Shown here in pieces: positions 8,127 through 17,163 of a stretch of DNA of 64,000 nucleotides; position 1 is the first letter of the stretch; each line of letters starts with the position of its first letter. The position numbers and the translations under genes are program-made. Below the pieces are notes generated by a model. The model worked only from the letters and a program-made list of their open reading frames with translations, was not told the origin of the DNA and did not search any database. The stretch covers positions 104,932-168,931 of the forward strand of contig DLGD01000007.1 of the NCBI GenBank assembly GCA_002482505.1, given 5' to 3'. Source of the DNA: Christensenella sp. UBA7703 (GTDB lineage: Bacteria > Bacillota > Clostridia > Christensenellales > CAG-138).

Positions 8127-10462
8127 GTCAGCCGCTCCTTTCGTCTGCGTATCGCACCGAGCGCGTCGTCCATGGCCGGCGCGAGCCAGCCGATCGTCGC
8201 GCCCGTGTCCGCGACGAGCTGCATCCCCGCCAACTGCGGCAGATACCGCCGCACTTCGCCGATCAGCACGTCCAGTTTCTGCGACAGCAAGTCGCTTGTC
8301 CCGCCGATGCCAATGCTATTCGGTAGATTCGTCAGAACATTGATCGCGCCCACATCCACGCTGGTCGGAATCGCGCTCTGGATCTGTTTGTTTACGTCCT
8401 CCATGGCGTCGGTAAACCCGACACCGACGCCCTCACCCATGTTCTCGCCGATTCCGGCAAACACTTTGGAAGGCGACGCAATGCCAAGCGCTCTCTTTGC
8501 GCTTTTCACGATGTTGGAGAAGAAATCACGCACCTTGCTTGCGAGCCACGAGGCCATGCTCTTGATGCCTTCCCACAGCCCGTTGACGATATTCTTACCG
8601 ATTTCCACCACGGAAGATACCGATGATCCGAAACCGTTCAAAATTGCGGAGACAATCTGCGGTAAGGCGGCAATCAGCTGCGGGAGCGCTTTGATCAGGC
8701 CGATCGCAAGCTGAACCGTAAATTCGATGCCCATTGCCATAAGGGTCGGGAGATTGTTCATGAAGAAGTTGATGATCCCCGTAATGAGCTTCGGCAGCGC
8801 TTCGATCAGCTTTGGCAGTGCGCGGATGATGCCCTCCGCTAAGCCTTTCACGATCGAAAACGCCGCATCCAAAATCTTGTCCATGTTGTCGAACAGCGTA
8901 TCGCAGATGAGAAGCACCGCCTCAATGATCGCGGGGATCAGTGTTGGCAGCGCGTCACCAATTCCCTGCACGAGTGATGCAATCATCTGAATCGCCGCCT
9001 CCACCAACGCTGGCAGCATATCGACAATCCCCTGCGCGAGTGTAGTAATCAGCTGCACCGCGCCGTCCGTAAACTGCGGAAGTGCCGTGATCACACCCTG
9101 CAGCAGCGTCATGACGATGCTGGAAGCAGCTGAGATCAGCACCGGCAGGTTTGCCGCCAGCGCGCCGCCGATCGCGCTCACGATACTCATACCCACCAGC
9201 ACAAACTGCGGCAGGCTGCCGAGTATCATGTTCGCGATCCCACCCACCGTCTCGCCTAGCACAACGGTGATCTTGTCAAAATCACCGCCCGCTTCCGCAA
9301 GTCCAGAGGTGAAATCGCCAAGCAGAGAAACCCCATCGTCCGCGAGCGTCTGAAGCTGCGGGAGCAGCACCACCCCCATGACCCGCTGTGCCGCCGCAGC
9401 ACCCTGCTTGAGTCGCTGCACGGAATCATCGAACGCACCGAATTTTTCAATCGTTTCCTCGCTCAGCACCGCACCCATCCGCTTGGCTTCGTCGGTCAGA
9501 GCCGCGATGCCCTCGCTGCCCTGCGCGATCAGAGGATTCAGATCCTGTGCGCTCTTTCCAAAGAGTTGCATGGCAAGCGCATCGCGCTCCGTTTCGTTTG
9601 ATACCTGTCCAAGCGCGTCAATGGCATCCCAATAGACGGCCTCACTGTCGCGCAGCGATCCGTCCGCATTGGTTACCGATACGCCGAGGCGATCATATGC
9701 CTTGGCAAACTGCTCACTGCCCCCAGCGGCGTTGGACATTGACTTCACGTTTTTCGCCATGGAGCCGGTCATAGTTTCCAGTGACACATCCACGAGGTCT
9801 GCCGCGTAGGAGTACGCTTGCAACCGTTCCACGCTCATGCCGGTGATGGAACTCTGCGTCAGCATTTCATCCGCATATGCCGCGGTATTGATGGTCATGT
9901 CGATGAGCGCTTTGCCTGCCGCAACCGCCGCCGTTCCGATCGCCACCATGGCCGCGCCGAGCGCGACACCAATCCCTTTGACAACCGAACCGAGCTTGTC
10001 GAACCCTCCACCCGCGTCGTCTGCCTGATCGGCGGACTGTTTGATCTCGTCTCCGAACTTGTCCGCCTGCTTACCAGCAGAATTTAGATCGTCCGCTGCG
10101 GCCTCCAGCGCGGTTTCGTTCGCGCCAAGCTCACGCTCCATGCCATTGAGGGCGGCTTTGGCGTTGTTGAGCTGAACCTGCCATGCCTGAGTACGCTTAT
10201 CGTTCTCCCCAAAAGAAGAAGCCGCGTTCTGCAACGCGGCTTCGAGAGTTTCTACCTTATCTTTTTGAGCGTCGATCTCTTTTCGCAGGACCTGGTTTCG
10301 AGCGGTCAGTGCGCCGACCGATTTGTCCTGTTTATCGAACTGGGAGGTGACGAGGTTCATTTCGCTCCCGAGTACTTTAAAAGACTGGTTTATCTCAGAG
10401 AGGGCTTTCTTGAACTCTTTTTCGCCCTCAATTCCAATCTTGAGTCCAAAATCGGACGGCAT
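8123..10462 (-). CDS. Tail tape measure protein
   Basis: Tape measure protein of 779 aa that sets tail length and is ejected with the DNA. Residues 1-140 form a charged coiled coil (KDKVETLEAALQNAASS). A hydrophobic Gly/Ala segment follows near 150-180, then a minor-tail-like region with SITGMSVERLQAYSYAADL. Residues about 400-620 repeat hydrophobic helices containing ALPQ/ALPKLI motifs, and the C-terminal part has a GIASPSKVFAGIGENMGEG motif common to these proteins. GGAGGTGATGAA precedes the ATG. Oddly, it is separated from its usual partner, the tail chaperone, by 6.7 kb of non-phage genes, and a terminator stands 30 bases before its start. Confidence 0.93.
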   Translation of the reverse strand: MPSDFGLKIGIEGEKEFKKALSEINQSFKVLGSEMNLVTSQFDKQDKSVGALTARNQVLRKEIDAQKDKVETLEAALQNAASSFGENDKRTQAWQVQLNNAKAALNGMERELGANETALEAAADDLNSAGKQADKFGDEIKQSADQADDAGGGFDKLGSVVKGIGVALGAAMVAIGTAAVAAGKALIDMTINTAAYADEMLTQSSITGMSVERLQAYSYAADLVDVSLETMTGSMAKNVKSMSNAAGGSEQFAKAYDRLGVSVTNADGSLRDSEAVYWDAIDALGQVSNETERDALAMQLFGKSAQDLNPLIAQGSEGIAALTDEAKRMGAVLSEETIEKFGAFDDSVQRLKQGAAAAQRVMGVVLLPQLQTLADDGVSLLGDFTSGLAEAGGDFDKITVVLGETVGGIANMILGSLPQFVLVGMSIVSAIGGALAANLPVLISAASSIVMTLLQGVITALPQFTDGAVQLITTLAQGIVDMLPALVEAAIQMIASLVQGIGDALPTLIPAIIEAVLLICDTLFDNMDKILDAAFSIVKGLAEGIIRALPKLIEALPKLITGIINFFMNNLPTLMAMGIEFTVQLAIGLIKALPQLIAALPQIVSAILNGFGSSVSSVVEIGKNIVNGLWEGIKSMASWLASKVRDFFSNIVKSAKRALGIASPSKVFAGIGENMGEGVGVGFTDAMEDVNKQIQSAIPTSVDVGAINVLTNLPNSIGIGGTSDLLSQKLDVLIGEVRRYLPQLAGMQLVADTGATIGWLAPAMDDALGAIRRRKERLT

Positions 10463-10491
10463 TTCATCACCTCCCTAGGATATATGGGCAT

Positions 10492-10516
10492 AAAAAAACG
10501 ACCCGAAGGTCGTTTT
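10492..10516 (-). terminator. Strong intrinsic terminator directly upstream of the tape measure gene
   Basis: On the minus strand, AAAACGACC-TTCG-GGTCGTTTT (10495-10516 on plus) is followed by a T run (A tract 10492-10498). It ends the lipoprotein transcript only about 30 bases before the tape measure start codon. No promoter fits between the hairpin and that gene. Confidence 0.9.
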
Positions 10517-10615
10517 AGAGAAATATTTGCTATGCAATTACTGCTCATACAATTCTGATGATTCTAAACACAATCTTTAGAATTGACTTACTGTCTAGTC
10601 CCTCAGCAACTACAC

Positions 10616-12853
10616 TTACTTTGCAAAAGATGTGCCTTGTTTGTCTCCCAACTCATTGGCAATGATTTCTGCAATCGTTGCTTGCTTGTAAGCTATATAT
10701 CGACTTTCTGTCTCTCCTTGTGGTGTCCAATAAGCAAGCCACCCGCCGTTTGTTTGGACGTAAGTATTTCCCTCTAGCGCGGGTAGAAACTCAGCTTTCG
10801 CACCAGAGGTGATCAACGGTCCAGTTGAAAGATAAAACACGTTGTTTCTCATAACGAAGTTCTTCGCTGCATTCGGGTGCCGGTGTCCCTCGTATGCAGA
10901 GCTATACGCAGACCATTCTGGCATAATGGTGGACGTGAATCCAAAGCCAGTGTAAAGGAAGTAGTTATCCTCGATCAGTGTATTCTCCATTCTATGCGTG
11001 CCAAAACCCGCGTTGTCCTCTAGCGTGAAGAAGATTTCAATGGGCATGTTTATATATGCGAATAAGTTTCGTGCATAGGTGATGTTTTGCTGCAAAACAT
11101 CATGATACCCAGGATTCTCATTTCCCGTTACTGCTGCGTTTTCCTGTGGATCCTGATTGGAGACTCCTGCGTCGAAACATTGATAAATATAACAATCCGT
11201 GACCGAATAATGATCATAGCTGCCGTCACACTCAACGCCATTGCCATATATAGCAGCTTCGCCAGTATCATAGGAATAATATTGTATACTGCCGCCGATC
11301 CAACCAATCTCACAAAAGCTGACGTCAAAGCCAATATCGCCACCAAAAATGGCGTGCGAGCCGCAGTACTTTATGCAAAGATTGTTAAATACCGCATCGT
11401 CCGCAGGAATTATGACGTTCTGGCGTTCTGCAAATTCGATGCTTTCATATATCTCACCAGGATTTCCTTTATCACAGCGAAGATACAGATCGCCCACGAC
11501 TTCAGGACTCTCGTTATAATCGCAGTTATCCATCACGGTATAACGAAAGGGTGCGCCGTCATATAGGATGCTGTCCGCTTCCGAAAAGAAATCAAGATCC
11601 TCAGATAACTCCTGTACCAAATCAAAGGGCTGCCCTTGATTTACAGTGGAAACGTATCCATTCAAATAGGCTGGATAAATCCCGTGTGCGTAGGATTCCC
11701 CTTCGTTGAATATGATGTTGCCGCAGTGCATCAGCTGTTCGGAAAAGTGCCAAATGTTCTCTGTTCCTTCAACAAGTGTCCATTTTGACGGGTCTGCGCC
11801 GTTGCAGGAGGAGGCATAAATCTTGGGTTTATCTCCCTCTCCGTATGCAGAGTAGATCACACCCTTCTGCGCCCAGAGCTGACCGCGCCATAGATCACCG
11901 CGCATGAAATACACACCGTCTCCCTCTTTTAAAGGAGCGGTGTTTACCTTTTCTAATGTTGCCCAAGCCGTTTCTGGGCTCTTGCCATCAGCGGTATCAT
12001 CACCGCCGCTTGAAGAGATGTAGTAAGAGGTGCCGGTGCATGTGAGGTTATCCTGATTATTGAGAATCCGCAGTTTCAGGTCATCTGCCTGCTTCAAAAG
12101 CGCCTCGTCCTCTTCTGTGGGTACGCGACTCTGCATAATATCGATTCCAAGAATTTCCGAATGATACAACCGCATTACAGCGGCAATTGCATCTTCTTTC
12201 GTTAAATCCGAATTTAATTGGAAATCCATGTTTTCATCGCAGGATAAAAAATGCGTCCGTTGACTCAAATCCATACGTCGCTGCATGTAGTAAACAGCGG
12301 TTGATGCAACATTCCCAACGGGATCCTGTGACCCATCAGAAAACAAAAGAGACATCTGGCGTTCTGCATCAGTGAGATATGGATAATCCCATGACAGTTG
12401 AGAAAACATCAGGTCATAGTTCACTTCGTTTTCAATGCAAAAACCGTAGTCGCGCGCATTGTAAGTTGTCCAACCGAGTGCATCGGCGGCCTCCATAATC
12501 ATAACCAACGCATCATCCCGGCGCATAGAGCGCGAAGGAAATCCGTCCTTATTCACCTTCTCTGTCCAGCTTGTCAAAGCATTCTCGTCTACGGAAGAAA
12601 TCAGTTTGCTCACCATATCATAGAACGACATAAAGTCTGCTGAACCGCTCAAATCGGATTCCCAAGCATCCGGCTCAATGCCCATGGTTTTCGCTTCTGC
12701 AACTTCTGGCAAGGTGCTGACAACTGGCGTTTCCGATACAGCCGGTTCTATCGTGGGGGCAATGGTTGCGGTTGGTTCCGCATTTTGAGTCGAACAAGAT
12801 GTTAACGAAAGTATGAATACAAGAACTAATAAGAAACAAATAAGCTTTTTCAT
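10616..12853 (-). CDS. Secreted lipoprotein with right-handed beta-helix domain
   Basis: A 745-residue lipoprotein. Its signal peptide ends in a lipobox (LTSC near residue 20), followed by a Thr/Glu/Pro-rich linker to about residue 50. Residues 70-240 are a helical domain. From about 275 (YYISSSGGDDTADGKSP) a parallel beta-helix of the pectate-lyase/polysaccharide-lyase type begins, with DGVYFMRGDLWRG and later turns such as NNLCIKYCGSHAIFGG. Many Cys and aromatic residues line the repeats. Likely a surface polysaccharide-binding or -cleaving protein; no catalytic residues can be assigned. AGGAG and a good promoter lie upstream. It is not a normal tail gene: it lies in the block inserted into the tail module and has its own promoter and terminator. 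Confidence 0.75.
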   Translation of the reverse strand: MKKLICFLLVLVFILSLTSCSTQNAEPTATIAPTIEPAVSETPVVSTLPEVAEAKTMGIEPDAWESDLSGSADFMSFYDMVSKLISSVDENALTSWTEKVNKDGFPSRSMRRDDALVMIMEAADALGWTTYNARDYGFCIENEVNYDLMFSQLSWDYPYLTDAERQMSLLFSDGSQDPVGNVASTAVYYMQRRMDLSQRTHFLSCDENMDFQLNSDLTKEDAIAAVMRLYHSEILGIDIMQSRVPTEEDEALLKQADDLKLRILNNQDNLTCTGTSYYISSSGGDDTADGKSPETAWATLEKVNTAPLKEGDGVYFMRGDLWRGQLWAQKGVIYSAYGEGDKPKIYASSCNGADPSKWTLVEGTENIWHFSEQLMHCGNIIFNEGESYAHGIYPAYLNGYVSTVNQGQPFDLVQELSEDLDFFSEADSILYDGAPFRYTVMDNCDYNESPEVVGDLYLRCDKGNPGEIYESIEFAERQNVIIPADDAVFNNLCIKYCGSHAIFGGDIGFDVSFCEIGWIGGSIQYYSYDTGEAAIYGNGVECDGSYDHYSVTDCYIYQCFDAGVSNQDPQENAAVTGNENPGYHDVLQQNITYARNLFAYINMPIEIFFTLEDNAGFGTHRMENTLIEDNYFLYTGFGFTSTIMPEWSAYSSAYEGHRHPNAAKNFVMRNNVFYLSTGPLITSGAKAEFLPALEGNTYVQTNGGWLAYWTPQGETESRYIAYKQATIAEIIANELGDKQGTSFAK

Positions 12854-12962
12854 GTGACTTGGCTCCTAAATAGAATACTTGGCTTCAAGATGAAAATGAT
12901 CTCTTTCCCTCGCATACACACGATTATGATTGACACTGTTATGATTAGAAAACATCTTTTTG

Positions 12963-12991
12963 ATTAAACCACCACGCGTTAGCGCTGTCAA
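12963..12991 (-). promoter_or_regulatory. Sigma-A type promoter of the beta-helix lipoprotein gene
   Basis: On the minus strand, TTGACA (12986-12991) and TTTAAT (12963-12968) are 17 bases apart. The rest of the 513-bp gap 12854-13366 is AT-rich, has no supportable gene, and holds one further hairpin at 13313-13338. Confidence 0.7.
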
Positions 12992-13312
12992 CATACTAGA
13001 TAAGAATATTGTTGCAAAATTTAGTAAAATTAAACCATCCTGCGTCTATCAAAAACAGAATCTTCTCCTCTTTGGGAAAAATTTCCCAACAAAACTCGTT
13101 AAGCAAAAATTCTAGTTAACAGATCGAGTGTATTCGCTTGTAATGCGCTTCGATTAATAGGTTATTTCTTGTCTGGCGATAAGATCTTTTCTCTCACAAG
13201 CTATGAACGATGAGTTGACCTCGGAGAATACTTTTTTGTAATCTTAGCGACTCTTATTTCAATATTGAGAACAAAGTCGAGACGCAAACAATGGCCGCGC
13301 TTTATAACAAGC

Positions 13313-13338
13313 AAGAAACGACCCGACGGTCGTTTCTT
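13313..13338. terminator. Hairpin terminator after the HD gene
   Basis: AAGAAACGACC (13313-13323) and GGTCGTTTCTT (13328-13338) form an 11-bp stem with a CGAC loop. Its core is nearly identical to the terminator at 10495-10516. It lacks a long T tract, so termination efficiency is uncertain. Confidence 0.55.
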
Positions 13339-13366
13339 GATGCATAACATAAATCGATTGCAATTA

Positions 13367-13795
13367 CTAATCCAATAAAATTTCAATCGCCTGTTTGTAC
13401 TTTTTGATTCGTTCTATATCCTGAGTCGTTATCAAGTTCAAACGAGTCAGATCGGAATTGTGATTCAAATCAGCCACCTTTACTGTTCTGGCGATTGGGT
13501 CAACGCGGATTGCTTGCACGTATTCCAAATAAGGAACGGAATCATCATGGCAAAGCAGCTCCAAAGCCGCAATTTGCCGATTCGTTATACCCATATTAAT
13601 CAGGTCTTCGACAGTACAATCCGTGTCCTCTAAAACGTCGTGCAAAAGCGCGACTACACACTCATCCTCTGACTTCATGGATTCCGCAACGTGTAGCGGA
13701 TGCGTGATATACGGCAGCCTAGATTTATCGTATTGTCCCCGATGCGCATCAAACGCGAACAGAATCGCGCGCCTTGTCAATGGCGTATAAATCAT
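13367..13795 (-). CDS. HD-domain phosphohydrolase, RelA/SpoT-hydrolase-like
   Basis: A 142-residue single-domain HD protein related to the (p)ppGpp hydrolase domain of SpoT/MESH1. Visible motifs are AHRGQYDKSRLPYITHPLHV (first metal His), VALLHDVLEDTDCT (HD plus ED) and VKVADLNHNSD (the KVADxxHN signature). No synthetase domain is present. It probably hydrolyses a nucleotide; whether (p)ppGpp is the substrate cannot be told from sequence. It lies in the cargo block of the tail module, 33 bases after the TspO-like gene and likely co-transcribed with it. Confidence 0.75.
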   Translation of the reverse strand: MIYTPLTRRAILFAFDAHRGQYDKSRLPYITHPLHVAESMKSEDECVVALLHDVLEDTDCTVEDLINMGITNRQIAALELLCHDDSVPYLEYVQAIRVDPIARTVKVADLNHNSDLTRLNLITTQDIERIKKYKQAIEILLD

Positions 13796-13828
13796 TGTTA
13801 TTCCTTATTTTGATTACAAGATATCCGA

Positions 13829-14602
13829 TTAATATGCCTTTTTTGTGATAGTTATCACTTGCGCAACGACGACCAGAACCATTGCAGCAATTGTGGTTAT
13901 CATAACAGCGGGATACATACCGTTAAATCCTGTTGCAGAAACATGCTTTATGAGAATTCCGGCATATGCCCAAAGGATCACAAGACCATAAGCATAATCC
14001 TTGTTGCGCAAGATAGTAATGATACCAATTATTGCGCCGATTGCAATGATAGCAACCGCCCATACTGTCTGAGATAATCCAAATCCGTTCCAACCCACAC
14101 TCACCAAAAGCGTTGTAAAGTTCGCGATGGTTGCAACGGTGATCCACCCGAAGTAAATACTGAACGGCAGCTTGACGAATATTTTTTCTTTCGTGCTCAG
14201 CGTTTCTTTACGAATCGCGCTGACGATGATGGCGAGACAGGCTAGGATCAATAGCATGAGTACCATCGAAAGAGCGATGATCCTGTAATGCCAAGAAAAA
14301 ATCCAAACCGTATTCGCGATCGACGATATGGAGAAAACAACTCCAATTTTGTTCATGAGCGCATCGCTCATGCTCCTGTTCTTCTTGAACAGTCCGAGCT
14401 GAAAGACCGTATACGCGGCTAGCAGCAAATAGATGACACCCCAGATCGCGAAGGTAATGCCCGCGGGCGCAAACAGGTTAGGGTATGAGTCTGATACAGC
14501 GCCCGTACCAATACCGTTGATAGGTAGAATGTTTGCCAGTGCATTCACAACAACCATCAGGATGAAGGTCACAGCCGTCAAAGCTTGAATCGACTTCTTC
14601 AT
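13829..14602 (-). CDS. TspO/MBR-family (tryptophan-rich sensory) membrane protein
   Basis: Integral membrane protein of 257 aa with about seven hydrophobic segments spread along its length. The pattern NLFAPAGITFAIWGVIYLLL and a later IYFGWITVATIANFTTLL is typical of the longer TspO-like proteins of Bacillota, which exceed the roughly 160 residues of classic TspO. Family members bind porphyrins or similar ligands; the role here is unknown. It has a good promoter and GGGGG ribosome site of its own. Its presence inside a phage tail operon is anomalous. Confidence 0.7.
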   Translation of the reverse strand: MKKSIQALTAVTFILMVVVNALANILPINGIGTGAVSDSYPNLFAPAGITFAIWGVIYLLLAAYTVFQLGLFKKNRSMSDALMNKIGVVFSISSIANTVWIFSWHYRIIALSMVLMLLILACLAIIVSAIRKETLSTKEKIFVKLPFSIYFGWITVATIANFTTLLVSVGWNGFGLSQTVWAVAIIAIGAIIGIITILRNKDYAYGLVILWAYAGILIKHVSATGFNGMYPAVMITTIAAMVLVVVAQVITITKKAY

Positions 14603-14625
14603 GTATATACCCCCTTTTTAAAGTT

Positions 14626-14654
14626 ATTATAACACACATGGTTGTAGTACTCAA
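14626..14654 (-). promoter_or_regulatory. Promoter of the TspO-like/HD gene pair
   Basis: Minus strand: TTGAGT (14649-14654), 17-base spacer, TATAAT (14626-14631) with a TG extension before the -10 box. It lies about 30 bases upstream of the TspO-like ATG. Confidence 0.75.
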
Positions 14655-14833
14655 AGTATAAGATCATTCCTCGCACCAATCAACCGAGCGCGCATTGGCT
14701 CGCAAACAAGATTTTATATAAATCTGCTTGGGCTTAAATCAATTCTTATCGGTTTACTTCATATAAAGCAATCTATAACCCCAAAACAATATTTCAACGG
14801 CCAGAATTGAAGCGAGTTAGCAAATATAGATAT

Positions 14834-14856
14834 AGAACAACCTCTCGGGTTGTTCT
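14834..14856. terminator. Terminator after the LytTR/DUF3021 operon
   Basis: AGAACAACC (14834-14842) pairs with GGTTGTTCT (14848-14856). TATTTT follows on the plus strand and a weaker T-rich tract on the minus strand. It lies 18 bases past the DUF3021 stop. Confidence 0.65.
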
Positions 14857-14874
14857 ATTTTACACCAATACTTA

Positions 14875-15318
14875 CTAATCAATGTCTCCATTTGCAACTT
14901 GAAACTTCTTCAGCGCGTCGTTGAAAACTTTGGCGGTCTTTCTATCATTCATCCACAGGACGAGATTAACAGTCAAATATATGATAAGAATTGACACTGC
15001 GAGAGATACTGCAACCGACACGCTCGTGAGCAGCCCTGCAAAATAGAGTGCGGAGAGAATTACAAATTCCAGCAAGAAGAACTCAAACACATTTCTCCAA
15101 ACCATCTGCTTCAGAGATAGCTCCTTCTTCGTGAATGTCGCAAGCGTGGGAAGCGATGCCAAAGCGCCAAAGAGCAGCGGAGATAGAAAAGCTTGATAGC
15201 CAAAGCGGACATCAGGCGAAAACGCCATGCCAATTAAAGCCATCGCTCCGCAAATACAAGTGGTTGATACAAAAAAGCTCATCAGCACTTTTTTTACAAA
15301 GAATGTCTTAAAGTCCAT
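14875..15318 (-). CDS. DUF3021 membrane protein, partner of LytTR regulator
   Basis: A 147-residue membrane protein with four hydrophobic helices (about residues 10-30, 40-58, 75-95, 100-120) and a short charged tail. The N-terminus FKTFFVKKVLMSFFVSTTCI and helix spacing fit DUF3021, a family nearly always encoded next to a single-domain LytTR regulator; these membrane proteins are thought to restrain the regulator. The start at 15318 is chosen because GGGAGGAAGTAGAA precedes it; an upstream Met at 15342 has no such site. It overlaps the LytTR gene by 11 bases. Confidence 0.8.
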   Translation of the reverse strand: MDFKTFFVKKVLMSFFVSTTCICGAMALIGMAFSPDVRFGYQAFLSPLLFGALASLPTLATFTKKELSLKQMVWRNVFEFFLLEFVILSALYFAGLLTSVSVAVSLAVSILIIYLTVNLVLWMNDRKTAKVFNDALKKFQVANGDID

Positions 15319-15769
15319 TTCTACTTCCTCCCATGACAGCACGTTTGATAGCCGCTACATATTGCCTTGAGATGATGATCTTCTCACCGTTTTTCATGTG
15401 CGCCATAAATCTTCCATTCAAGATCGGACTGATGCACTCAATCCTCATAAGGTTGATAATGAAGGACTTGGAGCATCGGACAAAATGTTTGTCTGCATAG
15501 GCATTCTCCAATTCATACAACCTTGTTTTCAACTCAAGTGTTCGGTTCTTTGTATATGCAAACACTCGCTCATCTACCGCCTCAAAATAGAACACGTCAG
15601 ACAGATTGAATTGATAGATGCGTTCATCCTCGCTTCCACTCAAGGTTGTGCCCTTCGTCAGAGCATACGATCGTATGCTCTCGACGTCGGGCGTAACCTC
15701 AACACATTCAATGATGAGACACTCATCGGCTTTGTCACTGATTTTTTTGAGAATTACTTTCACAATCAA
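15308..15769 (-). CDS. LytTR-domain transcriptional regulator
   Basis: A 153-residue regulator without a receiver domain. The C-terminal 100 residues are a LytTR DNA-binding domain: VFYFEAVDERVFAYTKNRT, LYELENAYADKHFVRCSKSF and IINLMRIECISP are hallmarks. The start is TTG, overlapping the stop of the hydrolase gene (TTGA). With DUF3021 it forms a two-gene regulatory unit of the LytTR regulatory system type. Direct repeats upstream of the operon are its likely target, giving positive autoregulation. Confidence 0.85.
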   Translation of the reverse strand: MIVKVILKKISDKADECLIIECVEVTPDVESIRSYALTKGTTLSGSEDERIYQFNLSDVFYFEAVDERVFAYTKNRTLELKTRLYELENAYADKHFVRCSKSFIINLMRIECISPILNGRFMAHMKNGEKIIISRQYVAAIKRAVMGGSRNGL

Positions 15770-17064
15770 TATTCCTTTTGGATATTTGGTTCTCCCACAT
15801 TTTTCAGGAAGCTGTCAAAGAAGCTTAATACCACCTGATTCGTTGTTTCAATGCAATACCTAGCATCAATCGTACCAACGCCCAGCATTTTCGCAAGCAT
15901 CGGGGAAAACAGCGGTAAATCGGTGAAGTTTAAATGCCCGGCGTTTTGAAATACAGTCTCATATGCGAGCACGGCGTGATTCGTCGCATAAAAATTGTTG
16001 TAGGCATCTCCAACGAGTTCTTTTGCGCCCGTATAGTGATCTTCCGCGTAAACATTCAGAAGCGGAATAGGGTACGGGGTATTGTTCAGCACGACGCTGC
16101 CGTTCTCAAACGCAACTTCTTCACCTAGCATGGTTCCGTCCAAGACAATTACCGCGTCGATGTCGCTGCGCTCCCTGCCGACTTGCGCCGAGGCAGCGCC
16201 ACCGAGAGAATGTCCCATCAATCCGATTTCGTCCGTATTGATGACGGAGAAAAGCGAGTCATTCTGTTTCGCATCGCACTCTGCGAGAATCTGATCAATC
16301 ACGAAGTTCATATCATCGGTGCGAAGCTTCATCCATTCTTTTGTGGTGTGATAGATCTCCTCTTCATGCATTGTATCATGCATGGCATTGATTTCGGTTG
16401 CTCTTGTGATAAATTCCGGATCGACTGTCGTGAGTTTTCCGTCTACATCCATCGTAAAAAAGGCTTGGTTGGTGTGCCCGATGCTGACGACGACATAACC
16501 GTTTGAAGCAAGCTCTGCAAATGTCGAATGATTGCTCCCGCTGAAGCCGAATGCCCCATGAGAAAAGATGACAAGGGGAAATTCCTGATCCGCGTTTTCC
16601 GGATACCAGAATTCAACCGTCAAAGCTCTGTTCGCGCCGGAATCCGAATATGCATCGAGTCTGCTGTTATCGACCCATGTATGTTTTGCCGTGGCGACTT
16701 CATATTCACCCGTTGTATCGAGCGGCTGATATTGCGGACAAAAGATTGCGAGAAACAGCGCAAATGTGAAGATCATGCAGCGTCCAACAAACCGGGAGAT
16801 GTTTTTACTCAATTTGTATTCTTTCTCACGCTTCCAGATGAGCGCAACAGCACCCATGAGCGCCTGAATCACCAACACGACCAGCAGCGCCACATATCGA
16901 AAGCTCCACTCATAAACCCCTGTAAATACCAGCAGACCGAACAGAACCAGTAATGCAATGCTAACAATCCCTTTTTCTTCTCTGTGGTTGTTCTTGGTCA
17001 CGATTGACCAGCCGAGCAAGAAAGTTTCCAGTGCAAGCAATAGAATAAGTGTAATAGTTCCCAT
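15766..17064 (-). CDS. Membrane-anchored alpha/beta hydrolase (PAF-acetylhydrolase/dienelactone-type)
   Basis: A 432-residue protein with four to five N-terminal membrane helices (residues 1-115), then an extracytoplasmic alpha/beta hydrolase domain. The domain shows VEFWYPENADQEFPLVIFSHG (oxyanion region), the nucleophile elbow GLMGHSLGGAAS, an Asp in VIVLDGTM, and a late His in NAGHLNFTDLPLFSP. It is probably a lipid- or ester-cleaving envelope enzyme. The start at 17064 follows GGAGGAAACATTT; the upstream Met at 17109 lacks a ribosome site. It is the first gene of the LytTR operon inserted in the tail module. Confidence 0.75.
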   Translation of the reverse strand: MGTITLILLLALETFLLGWSIVTKNNHREEKGIVSIALLVLFGLLVFTGVYEWSFRYVALLVVLVIQALMGAVALIWKREKEYKLSKNISRFVGRCMIFTFALFLAIFCPQYQPLDTTGEYEVATAKHTWVDNSRLDAYSDSGANRALTVEFWYPENADQEFPLVIFSHGAFGFSGSNHSTFAELASNGYVVVSIGHTNQAFFTMDVDGKLTTVDPEFITRATEINAMHDTMHEEEIYHTTKEWMKLRTDDMNFVIDQILAECDAKQNDSLFSVINTDEIGLMGHSLGGAASAQVGRERSDIDAVIVLDGTMLGEEVAFENGSVVLNNTPYPIPLLNVYAEDHYTGAKELVGDAYNNFYATNHAVLAYETVFQNAGHLNFTDLPLFSPMLAKMLGVGTIDARYCIETTNQVVLSFFDSFLKNVGEPNIQKEY

Positions 17065-17095
17065 AAATGTTTCCTCCAAATCGTTCTCGTGCTTC

Positions 17096-17163
17096 AGTAT
17101 AGGTTCCATTTTTTAGGGAAACAATCAAATTTGGATGAGTTGCGTTTTAAGAGGATAAGTTGC
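17096..17163 (-). promoter_or_regulatory. LytTR-type promoter with two direct repeats
   Basis: The plus strand shows GGATGAGTTGC (17133-17143) and GGATAAGTTGC (17153-17163), offset by 20 bases, about two helical turns. On the minus strand a weak -35 TTGTTT (17119-17124), a 17-base spacer and TATACT (17096-17101) follow directly. Paired direct repeats beside a poor -35 box are the arrangement LytTR activators use. Confidence 0.6.

Noticed and set aside
13313..13338. Hairpins at 10495 and 13313 as ends of a transposed unit around the lipoprotein gene
   Set aside because: The hairpin cores and a following TGCAATTACT are shared, but nothing beyond them is; two similar terminators explain this more simply.
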